The notes under the pieces are model-generated. The model was given only the letters and a program-made list of their open reading frames with translations, was not told the DNA's origin and searched no databases. The position numbers and the translations under genes were made by a program. From Pseudoselenomonas ruminantium (GTDB lineage: Bacteria > Bacillota > Negativicutes > Selenomonadales > Selenomonadaceae), in contig NZ_FRBC01000013.1 in assembly GCF_900142515.1 (NCBI RefSeq), positions 1 to 64,000 of the forward strand: DNA of 64,000 nucleotides, given 5' to 3'. Positions 16,571 to 24,156 of this stretch are shown in pieces (position 1 is the first letter of the stretch; each line of letters starts with the position of its first letter).

Positions 16571-17713
16571 TCAAGTTAATGATTCTAAATAAATATATTC
16601 TGTTATATCCGTCTTCACTGCTATAGCATCGCTACTTAAATCACCTTTAATTTTTTGTATCATTAAACCGATATCTTTAGTTTCTACCCCCATTCCACTT
16701 AATGGCTCATAGATCTGTATTCTCATTATGAAATCCTTAATTATTTTTTTTACATCATTCGCATCTTTAGGCTTATTCAACTCTAATAATTCAAACAAAC
16801 GAATAATCTTTTCACTACATACCTTATATTCTTCTTTCATCCAACTTGGATATAATGCAGCCAATCCTGCCGCATGACTTGTGCCCGTCAAAGCTCCTAT
16901 GGGATATTGCATTCTATGTGGCAGGCAGTTCCCTACATTATACAGATTCATGCCCATCAACATACTGGCATAACTCATTTTTTCTCTAGCTTCATGATCA
17001 TCCAGATTTTCATTAAGCTTACGAAGATTTTCGCCTATAATTTTTATTGCCTGCAAGGACAGGTTTTCGCTGTGCCTATTTGCCTTTAGGCTGATATAGC
17101 TTTCTATCGCATGGGCCAATGCATCAAAACCGGTTTCCATTGTTAATTGCTTTGGCATACTCCAAGTAAAGGCAGCATCCACTATGGCTACTTTAGGTGC
17201 CTGACTTTTTCCTCTTATACCGCTTTTAATTGCCAAATTTTTATCGGAAAGGATTGCACCTTTACTAAGCTCACTGCCAGTTCCTGCTGTTGTAGGCATG
17301 GCGATTATAGGCAACAGATTCTCTGGTGCTGGTATTCCTTTAACCAAATAATCACTAAGGCTTATGTCACTAGCTGCCGCTACTGCAGCACCTTTTGCCA
17401 GGTCAATAGCACTGCCGCCACCGAACCCCACAATCAAGTTAAGCTTGTTTTCCCGGACAATCCTGCCAGCTTCCTCGGCTTCACATATTTCCGGATTAGA
17501 GCCATGACCACCATAAGTAGTAACCATAGCACAACCGTTTTCTTCCAATAATCCCTTGACCTTGTCTAATGTCCCATTATCCTGCAAGGTATGTCCTGTA
17601 AAAACCAGTAAGGCTCGACGATTAAAAAGTATTTCCTTTTCCTTGCTTAATGCCTCTGCACATATATTAGTACCAAAATGTATGCGTGTAGGGACTTCCC
17701 ATGTAAAGTTCAT
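16571..17713 (-). CDS. Iron-containing (group III) alcohol dehydrogenase, possible phosphonoacetaldehyde or polyol reductase
   Basis: 380 residues from the ATG at 17713, one base past the aldolase stop, with GAGGGTG nine bases upstream; a GTG at 17725 is less likely. The N-terminal dinucleotide domain has VGFGGGSAIDLAKG and the TTAGTGSEL motif. All four metal ligands expected in Fe-ADHs are present: D and H in FDALAHAIESY, H in LPHRMQYPIG, and H in GTSHAAGLAALYP. Family members reduce aldehydes with NAD(P)H; FomC and PhpC in phosphonate clusters reduce phosphonoacetaldehyde to 2-hydroxyethylphosphonate. The same operon makes phosphonoacetaldehyde, so that role is plausible. Direct coupling to the aldolase and kinase genes equally suggests reduction of a sugar or ketone phosphate. 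It is the last gene of the 24-gene unit. Confidence 0.85.
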   Translation of the reverse strand: MNFTWEVPTRIHFGTNICAEALSKEKEILFNRRALLVFTGHTLQDNGTLDKVKGLLEENGCAMVTTYGGHGSNPEICEAEEAGRIVRENKLNLIVGFGGGSAIDLAKGAAVAAASDISLSDYLVKGIPAPENLLPIIAMPTTAGTGSELSKGAILSDKNLAIKSGIRGKSQAPKVAIVDAAFTWSMPKQLTMETGFDALAHAIESYISLKANRHSENLSLQAIKIIGENLRKLNENLDDHEAREKMSYASMLMGMNLYNVGNCLPHRMQYPIGALTGTSHAAGLAALYPSWMKEEYKVCSEKIIRLFELLELNKPKDANDVKKIIKDFIMRIQIYEPLSGMGVETKDIGLMIQKIKGDLSSDAIAVKTDITEYIYLESLT

Positions 17714-17714
17714 C

Positions 17715-18551
17715 TTATCTGTCACCCTCTAACATCAGCATTTTTTCCTCTGCTTTTTGCTTAACTGCCATATATATGCATTGCTGAACTCTGACTGGCT
17801 GAAATCCATTTTTTTCCATCCAGCCCTTGCTTGCCGCCTCTTGATATCCCTGATGCGCAGCCAGTTTTAGTTCCGTCGATATGTTTATCTTACGAACACC
17901 GTCAATACTTGCCAGTTTTTTTACATCCTGTCCCGTTAAGCCACTAGCACCATGTACTACAAAAGGTTTTCCCGATTTTTTTACTGCATACTCTACTAAC
18001 TCATAATGAAGCTGCGGCTTGGTTTTATAATTTCCATGTGCATTGCCAAAGGATACTGCCAAGGCATCAAAATGCGCTTTTTTTATAAATTCATCTATAT
18101 CTGCCTGCGAAGCAATCTTACTTTCAATCGCTTCAATATCATCCTCTGCCCCTTGTAATACGCCAACTTCAGCTTCTATATATGTAGGATACTTTTTTAT
18201 ATTTACATAATCATTTAAACGATTCACTGCCTCAATATTTTGAGACAGTCCCATCTGCGACATATCAAGCATCACAGAATCCCAACCTTTATCCACAGCA
18301 TCTCTAACCAGTTCTTCATTTCGACAATGATCCAAATTAAGCCATGCGGTAATGCCTAATCTTTTTGCATAGCTGGTTACAAAACGCCTTAATTCACACG
18401 GTGGCAGACTTTGGTATATATTGGTAGATGTCTGCAGAATAACATTTTCCCCCACATTTTTCGCAGCATCCATCACTGCTTGTGCAGAAGAAAAATCCCA
18501 AATATTAAATGCAAAGTGAACGCTAGTCCCATCATACATTTTTTCAAGCAT
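17715..18551 (-). CDS. Class II (zinc) ketose-bisphosphate-type aldolase
   Basis: 278 residues, the usual length of the FbaA/GatY/KbaY family. Visible family features are AFNIWDFSSAQAVMDAA at the N-terminus, LNLDHCRNEELVRDAV with the first Zn-binding His and proton-shuttle Asp, EAEVGVLQGAEDD with the metal-site Glu, and the later His ligands in SFGNAHGNYK and VVHGASGLTG. A phosphate-binding end (KINISTEL) is also present. Such enzymes split or join DHAP with an aldehyde. The sequence is divergent from housekeeping FBP aldolase (TSTNIYQ in place of the usual S.G..KY), so the substrate may be different. It overlaps the upstream nucleotidyltransferase gene by eight bases. With the kinase and dehydrogenase beside it, it probably makes or remodels a phosphorylated polyol precursor. 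Confidence 0.85.
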   Translation of the reverse strand: MLEKMYDGTSVHFAFNIWDFSSAQAVMDAAKNVGENVILQTSTNIYQSLPPCELRRFVTSYAKRLGITAWLNLDHCRNEELVRDAVDKGWDSVMLDMSQMGLSQNIEAVNRLNDYVNIKKYPTYIEAEVGVLQGAEDDIEAIESKIASQADIDEFIKKAHFDALAVSFGNAHGNYKTKPQLHYELVEYAVKKSGKPFVVHGASGLTGQDVKKLASIDGVRKINISTELKLAAHQGYQEAASKGWMEKNGFQPVRVQQCIYMAVKQKAEEKMLMLEGDR

Positions 18552-19305
18552 CTTTATGTTTCTCCGCTATCTGCCATAATGTATCCGGCAAATTATCTTG
18601 TACATATTGGTAATCTTCAGCAAAATCTACTTCACCCCAGAAGCGATTATGTGTCGGCATAGCTGACACATAGTATTTGCCTTCATGAATCACTTCCTGA
18701 ATTGCGCCTTCAAAGTACGATTTCAAGCAACCATCACGCATCAGCTTTTTACTGGCACTCTTGATTGCCGGCATGACCTTGCTGCTTAACTTTGCCATAC
18801 CGATAAATTCCCCTTCCGAATCTTCCTCTACTATTTCTTTACTGACCTTGATGATCTGCCCAGCCCTAGTTGTCACTTTCATTGCCTCTCTATCGCATGG
18901 CTTAAAATCCACTGGCATTACAATGTCACCCTTGCCCTGTATCATATCCTGGAAAATCCCTGTATCACAAAGAGTATCTGCATGAAGATAAATCGTATCT
19001 TCATCGGATAGTTTATCCTGTGCCATAAAGAATGAACCAAGTACATTGCAATATTCATAAAAAGGATTATATATACAAGTTACTCCTGCATGCGTTTGGG
19101 CTAGTTCTTCATAAAGGCCTGCTTTATACCCTGTAACAATCTTTATATCTTTAATTCCGTATTCACGCAACAAAGCTACGTTATAATCTATCAGCCTGTA
19201 TCCTCTAGCCTTCAAAAATGCCTTGGGTATATCATCTGTTAAATTTCCTAACCTGCTGCCCCTGCCTGCTGCCATTATAATTGCCTGCACCTTTGATTCC
19301 CCCAT
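18544..19305 (-). CDS. LicC-like sugar/polyol-phosphate nucleotidyltransferase
   Basis: A 253-residue NTP_transferase protein. The signature AAGRGSRLGNLTDDIPKAFL is the nucleotide-binding loop, and LHADTLCDTG carries the metal-binding Asp. Relatives include LicC (CTP:phosphocholine), PntC (CTP:aminoethylphosphonate) and sugar-1-phosphate nucleotidyltransferases. A second gene of the same fold is at 30389-31087 beside the phosphonate genes, so this one more likely activates the product of the kinase it is coupled to (TAATG junction at 19305). A GTG six codons in, preceded by GGGGGAA, is an alternative start. Donor and acceptor cannot be distinguished by eye. Confidence 0.8.
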   Translation of the reverse strand: MGESKVQAIIMAAGRGSRLGNLTDDIPKAFLKARGYRLIDYNVALLREYGIKDIKIVTGYKAGLYEELAQTHAGVTCIYNPFYEYCNVLGSFFMAQDKLSDEDTIYLHADTLCDTGIFQDMIQGKGDIVMPVDFKPCDREAMKVTTRAGQIIKVSKEIVEEDSEGEFIGMAKLSSKVMPAIKSASKKLMRDGCLKSYFEGAIQEVIHEGKYYVSAMPTHNRFWGEVDFAEDYQYVQDNLPDTLWQIAEKHKDA

Positions 19306-20840
19306 TAAAGGTTTTCTATCTTTACTTCCCTATTATTGCGAATTGCTTCCAGCATTTGAATTCTTTTCTTATATTGCGGTTTTAACACTTCATAAGTCGA
19401 CTTATACAAATTGTAAATATACCTGTACTTGCGATGATTATCCATATCCGGCTTTATAATCATACGCACCTTAACAAAATCATTCGCTGCCTCACGTACA
19501 TTTTGGAAATGGCCTAAACCTATCAACGCCAACATTGCAGCCCCTGTAGATGTGGTTTCAAATTCGCTCAATACGAGTACATCAAGACCTAATATATCGG
19601 CTTTAATCTGTGCAATAAGGTTCAGCCTGGCTAATCCGCCTGAAAATCTAATCCTTTTCACCTCAATACCAGTATCTTCTATAGCTGATTTCATATCCAT
19701 ATCAATAAAACCCGTACTTTCAAAAACAGCTCTGGTCATATCCTTACGCGTATGCATTCTTTCCAGCCCAAAGAAAACACCTCTAGCCTCATCGTTCCAT
19801 ATAGGAGCCCTCTCACCAAGCAGATAAGGCAGAAAAATAAGTCCATTCGCACCAATCTCCGATTCAGCAGCTTCTTTTTCCATCACTTCATAAGGATAGG
19901 CCTCATTTTGATAATAACACTGTTTAGCCCACTCAATGAGTCCTCCGCCAAGATTGTTAGATCCTCCAACAATACGTGCGCCTTCCGGCTCATAAAGGTT
20001 TTCATAAACTTTCGCATTTTGACCAATCGTATTGTTCCTATAACTCATCGTCCGAAATACCGTTACTGTACCGGAAACATCACTGGCTTCGCCTTCCTCT
20101 ACTGCTCCACTGCCGAAGAATGAACAAATTGCATCATACGATGATACAACAACATCTGCCCTCCTCGAGAGGACAAGTCTTTTAGATAAAGGCTCTGACA
20201 AAACTCCGATTTTACTGCCTATATCCACTACTTGAGGAAGAGCATTTAATTCTATCCCCAAAGCTTGCAATAATTTTTCCGGATATTTTCGTGTATCCTG
20301 ATAATAATGAAATTTACTTGCATCCAATACATCTGTCACTGGACGTCCACACAGCCGATACAATAGATACGCATTGGGCGAAAGAAAATATACTGTTTTA
20401 CGAAAAACTTTCTCTGCGTGATTCTTTATCCATAAAATTTTGGGTAGCAACAAGCTGGAAGACATCTCTAACCTTGTTTGTTCCCTAACTTCTACAAACC
20501 CCGGCATTTTGGAAATGTTTTCGGCTTCCTCCTGTGCTCTCTTATCAGACACCATCATGACAGGCAGTAATGGTTTTCCATCCTTGTCCAAACAAACCAG
20601 GCAAGACGCTGATGAAGTAACCGTGATTGCTGCCAAATGGGTAATTCTGGCATCATGTATTGATTTTTGCATGACAGCTACAGCCTTTTCCCACCACTCG
20701 GAAGCATCCTGTTCCACACACTTTTCGTTAATAGCGGAAGTCAAGGGCAAGGCAGCTTGAGCAATCTTTCTTCCATCTTCGCCAAAAATGATACTTCTTA
20801 TGCTTTTCATCCCCATATTCAGCACCAAAACTGCCTTCAT
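19305..20840 (-). CDS. FGGY-family carbohydrate kinase
   Basis: A 511-residue kinase of the FGGY/ASKHA fold. The first strand (VLVLNMGMKSIRSIIFGEDG) is a variant of the usual DIGTTS.K phosphate-1 loop, with Met-Gly-Met replacing Asp-Gly-Thr. The C-terminal domain has DVSGTVTVFRTM, FSGGLARLNLIAQIKADILG and the TSTGAAMLALIG adenosine region. Family members phosphorylate glycerol, ribulose, xylulose, gluconate or ribitol. The change at the first loop, where the catalytic-metal Asp normally sits, is unusual and could lower activity or shift specificity. AGGTGAG precedes the ATG. It is followed by a coupled nucleotidyltransferase and sits just downstream of a CDP-glycerol-transferase-like gene, so a kinase-to-CDP-polyol route is a reasonable inference. 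Confidence 0.85.
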   Translation of the reverse strand: MKAVLVLNMGMKSIRSIIFGEDGRKIAQAALPLTSAINEKCVEQDASEWWEKAVAVMQKSIHDARITHLAAITVTSSASCLVCLDKDGKPLLPVMMVSDKRAQEEAENISKMPGFVEVREQTRLEMSSSLLLPKILWIKNHAEKVFRKTVYFLSPNAYLLYRLCGRPVTDVLDASKFHYYQDTRKYPEKLLQALGIELNALPQVVDIGSKIGVLSEPLSKRLVLSRRADVVVSSYDAICSFFGSGAVEEGEASDVSGTVTVFRTMSYRNNTIGQNAKVYENLYEPEGARIVGGSNNLGGGLIEWAKQCYYQNEAYPYEVMEKEAAESEIGANGLIFLPYLLGERAPIWNDEARGVFFGLERMHTRKDMTRAVFESTGFIDMDMKSAIEDTGIEVKRIRFSGGLARLNLIAQIKADILGLDVLVLSEFETTSTGAAMLALIGLGHFQNVREAANDFVKVRMIIKPDMDNHRKYRYIYNLYKSTYEVLKPQYKKRIQMLEAIRNNREVKIENL

Positions 20841-20846
20841 TCTGTC

Positions 20847-22052
20847 TCACCTACTTCCCATGTGTAATTCAATAATATCTGCTACACGCTTTGAAGCGTT
20901 GCCATCTTCCAAAATTTCCAAGTCTGATAAAAATTTAGAAACGTCCTTTTCATATAACTCTGCATTAAACTGCGAAATAGCACTAAACAGCGCATCATCA
21001 TTCTTTGCCTTGATAAATGGCAAATCTTCCAAATTCCACATCAGACCGCCACGTTCAGCAATATATTCACGAAGATCATCCACATACAGAAAAACAGGCA
21101 AATGCATATAAGCTGCATCAAAACTCATTGCCGAATAATCGGTAAGCAAGATATCACAAGCCCCTAATACCTCGCTCATATCATCTTCCTTACTGGCATC
21201 GATAATAAAACTGCTCTTTTCTGATATACTAGCTTCAATATGCCGAGCTGTCAGCTGCGGATGCAGGCGTAACACAATAGTCCAATTACCGCCAAATTTC
21301 TTTATCAAGGAGTCCTTTAATCTAAAAAAATCAGGCATTTTATTTTGCTTATCCACGCTTCTTTTTGTTCCCTGACTTCCATTTCTAAACGTAGGAGCAT
21401 AAAGCAGTAATTTACTATCCGCAGATAGGCCATATTTCGTTCTAAATTTCTCCCTGCATGCTTGTCGATCTTTCAACAGTACATCTACTCTAGGCGACCC
21501 CGTTCTGCAAGTTTGCCCAGTATATACCACGTTTCTTGGCGCATTTTTCTCCATCCATGGCGAATTGGTAATAAGAATATTCACCATGTTGGAATCGTGG
21601 CAACTCACCAAATTGGCAATCTTCGAAAAAGATGCTCCTCTATCAAGACCTGTTGGTTTAATATGCAAGCTCGCGTGCCATGTCTGCAAGTAAAACTGCC
21701 CCGGTCTTTTCCGGCATTCCAGCTGCTTGCGGCTGTTATCTACCCAAACGGCTGCTGTAGAAAGTTCATAGGCCCGATTTTTCAGGGTATTTTTCACTTT
21801 GCGGATGCCTGCCGGAAATTCCTTGCTCATGTCATCCACGAGCCATACAAGATCTAAATTCTGTCTGCGCCGCAACAGTTCCAGAGCAATATATTTCGGA
21901 TTGCAGGAAAATCCTGTTGTGCCTTCAATCGTGGTAAAGACAATTTTCTTAGGGTTGATAGGATATTTACGGCAGTAGTAAAATTCCCGTGCCTGTTTTC
22001 TGGCCTGCCGCAAGCGGCGGCGTATGTAGCGATCTTCTTTTGTCAAGTGCAT
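20847..22052 (-). CDS. CDP-glycerol:glycerophosphotransferase-like enzyme (TagB/TagF family)
   Basis: A 401-residue soluble protein of the Glyphos_transf family. Key motifs are LQTWHASLHIK, RTGSPRVDVLL, LLYAPTFRNG, VLRLHPQL and LLTDYSAMSFDAAYM, matching the CDP-polyol-binding core of TagF and poly(ribitol-phosphate) polymerases. These transfer glycerol-phosphate or ribitol-phosphate from the CDP donor to a glycan or lipid. There is no membrane anchor; the basic N-terminus (IRRRLRQARKQAREF) is the only atypical part. It lies six bases from the kinase and six from the GDPD. In a Negativicute with an outer membrane, classical wall teichoic acid is not expected, so decoration of the flagellin glycan or a capsule is likely. 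Confidence 0.85.
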   Translation of the reverse strand: MHLTKEDRYIRRRLRQARKQAREFYYCRKYPINPKKIVFTTIEGTTGFSCNPKYIALELLRRRQNLDLVWLVDDMSKEFPAGIRKVKNTLKNRAYELSTAAVWVDNSRKQLECRKRPGQFYLQTWHASLHIKPTGLDRGASFSKIANLVSCHDSNMVNILITNSPWMEKNAPRNVVYTGQTCRTGSPRVDVLLKDRQACREKFRTKYGLSADSKLLLYAPTFRNGSQGTKRSVDKQNKMPDFFRLKDSLIKKFGGNWTIVLRLHPQLTARHIEASISEKSSFIIDASKEDDMSEVLGACDILLTDYSAMSFDAAYMHLPVFLYVDDLREYIAERGGLMWNLEDLPFIKAKNDDALFSAISQFNAELYEKDVSKFLSDLEILEDGNASKRVADIIELHMGSR

Positions 22053-22058
22053 GGTGAA

Positions 22059-22793
22059 TCATCCTTCTACAGCTTTTCTTCCTCTGTCTGGGCAATCTGT
22101 AATAAATGCATCTATTCCCATAGCGATAAGTTCTCTTATTCTTTCCGGTCTGTTCACAGCCCATGTATTGACCTTTACTCCCCAGTCATGCCATTTTTTT
22201 ACGTTTTCTGCTGTTACCAGTTGTTCCCACGGGTGAATGGCTATGGCTTGCAGGGCCTCGATATCTTCCTGCAGGACAAAATCTGTGCTGCAGAGAATGG
22301 CAATTTGCGCGTCCTTGTCACACTGCCGGAGTTTTTTTAGGGAGGCATAGCCAAATGATGAGTAGATTACCCGGTCATTGAGGCCGTATTCCTTAACCAG
22401 TTTGCTTGCAGCTTCTTCCAAGCCCGGGTAGTCGTAGTTGCTGGTCTTTAGCTCGATATTCAGCTGGAAGTCTTTGTCTTGCATAAAATCCAGCACTTCC
22501 CGCAAGGTGGGGATTTCCACAAAGCCGAATTCCGAGTGAACGCTGCAGAAGTTGAATTGCTTCAGTTCCTTTAGCGTGTATGCCCGGACGGCGCCAACGC
22601 CGTTACTGGTTCTATCGATGGTTTCATCATGGCAGATGACGATTTCGCCGTCTTTGGAGAACTGTACATCCAGTTCTATGCCATCCGCGCCCATTTCGAT
22701 GGCCTTTTCAAAGGCCATCATGGTGTTTTCCGGAGCGTACTGCTTATCCCAGCCACCGGCCCCTCTATGTGCCCATATTTTTACGTCAGACAA
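22059..22793 (-). CDS. Glycerophosphodiester phosphodiesterase
   Basis: A 244-residue GDPD domain. Catalytic features are the HRG of WAHRGAGGW, the ENTMMAFEKAIEMGADGIELDV block with metal-binding Glu and Asp, and the HDETIDRTSNG acid/base region. Such enzymes cleave glycerophosphodiesters to glycerol-3-phosphate and an alcohol. No signal peptide is present, so it is cytosolic. The start is a TTG at 22793 with GGAGGGG eight bases upstream, overlapping the previous gene by eight bases. Between a glycerophosphotransferase and a cytidylyltransferase, it may supply glycerol phosphate or trim the phosphopolyol substituent. Confidence 0.88.
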   Translation of the reverse strand: MSDVKIWAHRGAGGWDKQYAPENTMMAFEKAIEMGADGIELDVQFSKDGEIVICHDETIDRTSNGVGAVRAYTLKELKQFNFCSVHSEFGFVEIPTLREVLDFMQDKDFQLNIELKTSNYDYPGLEEAASKLVKEYGLNDRVIYSSFGYASLKKLRQCDKDAQIAILCSTDFVLQEDIEALQAIAIHPWEQLVTAENVKKWHDWGVKVNTWAVNRPERIRELIAMGIDAFITDCPDRGRKAVEG

Positions 22794-24156
22794 TGACCAT
22801 CCCCTCCTTTATTGGAGTATTCTTTCGCCACTCCAGAAATTTTTCCATAATTTCGGCACAGGCGATGGATTCATTGCGAGTCAGTTTGAAATCGCCCCGG
22901 GGATTACCATTGATAGCAGAAATGAAATCACTAAGTTCGTAGCGCAGACCGTCACCTAAATATTTGGTAAAAAACTTTTCGTTTTGGTTGAAATCCTCGT
23001 AACAAATTTCAAATTCTGTGGTTTTCCACCATGGAGCTGCCACCATAATATAGCCTTTGGTGCCAGAGATAAGCAGGTGTCCGTCGGATTTGACCTTCAA
23101 GCCTGTTTTTGCGGTGGCCATGCTGTGCTGATAATTGAAATATACCTTGGTATACAGGTCAATGCCATTGCCAGCCTTGAAGCATTCGAAGCGGATATCC
23201 GTATAGTTGCTGCCCAAAAGCTTGATTATGGGCAGCAACGTGTAACTGCCATATTCGGTGAAGCAACCACCATATTCTGCATCGGTCATTTCACGGAAAG
23301 AATCGTTGGGAAATATCCTCGTAAAACAGGACTCTACATCGCGAATTTCGCCAATAACACCGCTTTGCACCATAGACAGGAGCCGGATGAATCCAGGTGT
23401 ATAGGCAGTTTTAATCGCCTCCATCAAGATCAAGCCCTTTTCCTTGGCTAGATTGAAGAGTTCCTCCGCTTGCGCTTTTTGAAGGGCCATCGGTTTCTCA
23501 CAAAGCACATGCTTGCCGTGTTCCAAGGCCCGCTTAGTGTACTCATAGTGATATTGATGAGGCGTGCAGATATCCACGGCATCCACATGCTGGTAAAATT
23601 CTTCCTCATTATCGGTGAAGAATTCCAAATCCTGCTGATGAGCAAATTTCTCAGCGCTTTCCCGACGAGGATTGTAAACGCCGGTCAGTTCCATACCGCT
23701 GACAAAGTGAGATTCGGGTATAAAGCGTTTGGCAATGCGGCCATTGCCGATAAGTCCTATGCGGACGATTTTGTGGTTGCTGGCACGTTTCAATGTGGAG
23801 GATATCCCCCGTGTTCGTTCCAGATATCTTACCTCGCAGAAATCTTTGAGGTAATCGAATTTTCCTTCCCAATCGGATCCCAAAACGAAGATATCTACAC
23901 CGTATTTTTGAATATCTTCCACCTTTTGGCCGATATGGTCTTCCACGATAACTTCATCGGCAAAGCCAGTTTTTTTGACATTTTCAACACGGGTCATAAG
24001 GCTGTCCACTACATTGAGCTTGCCACGAGCCTGGTCGAAGCTTTCGGTAGTAACCCCCACGATTAAGTAATCGCCCAATGCTTTAGCTCTCTCCAGCAAG
24101 CGGTAGTGACCTTCGTGGAACAAATCGTATGTACCGTAGGTAATAACTTTCTTCAA
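22786..24156 (-). CDS. Cytidylyltransferase (TagD-like) fused to a Gfo/Idh/MocA oxidoreductase
   Basis: A 456-residue two-domain protein. Residues 1-125 are a TagD/glycerol-3-phosphate cytidylyltransferase domain: GTYDLFHEGHYRLLERA with the HxGH catalytic motif, VDIFVLGSDWEG and RTRGISST. Residues about 130-450 are a Gfo/Idh/MocA oxidoreductase: RIGLIGNGRIAKRF nucleotide-binding loop, ICTPHQYHYEY and the signature CEKPMAL. The first half would make a CDP-polyol; the second would oxidise or reduce a polyol or sugar with NAD(P). Fusion suggests the two act on the same intermediate, giving for example CDP-glycerol or a CDP-linked keto sugar. It overlaps the flanking genes by eight and four bases. 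Confidence 0.85.
   Translation of the reverse strand: MKKVITYGTYDLFHEGHYRLLERAKALGDYLIVGVTTESFDQARGKLNVVDSLMTRVENVKKTGFADEVIVEDHIGQKVEDIQKYGVDIFVLGSDWEGKFDYLKDFCEVRYLERTRGISSTLKRASNHKIVRIGLIGNGRIAKRFIPESHFVSGMELTGVYNPRRESAEKFAHQQDLEFFTDNEEEFYQHVDAVDICTPHQYHYEYTKRALEHGKHVLCEKPMALQKAQAEELFNLAKEKGLILMEAIKTAYTPGFIRLLSMVQSGVIGEIRDVESCFTRIFPNDSFREMTDAEYGGCFTEYGSYTLLPIIKLLGSNYTDIRFECFKAGNGIDLYTKVYFNYQHSMATAKTGLKVKSDGHLLISGTKGYIMVAAPWWKTTEFEICYEDFNQNEKFFTKYLGDGLRYELSDFISAINGNPRGDFKLTRNESIACAEIMEKFLEWRKNTPIKEGMVIV

Noticed and set aside
22984..24066. Long plus-strand open frames opposite the cytidylyltransferase/oxidoreductase gene
   Set aside because: Shadows of the minus-strand gene, without ribosome sites or recognisable domains; the minus frame has clear HxGH and EKP motifs.
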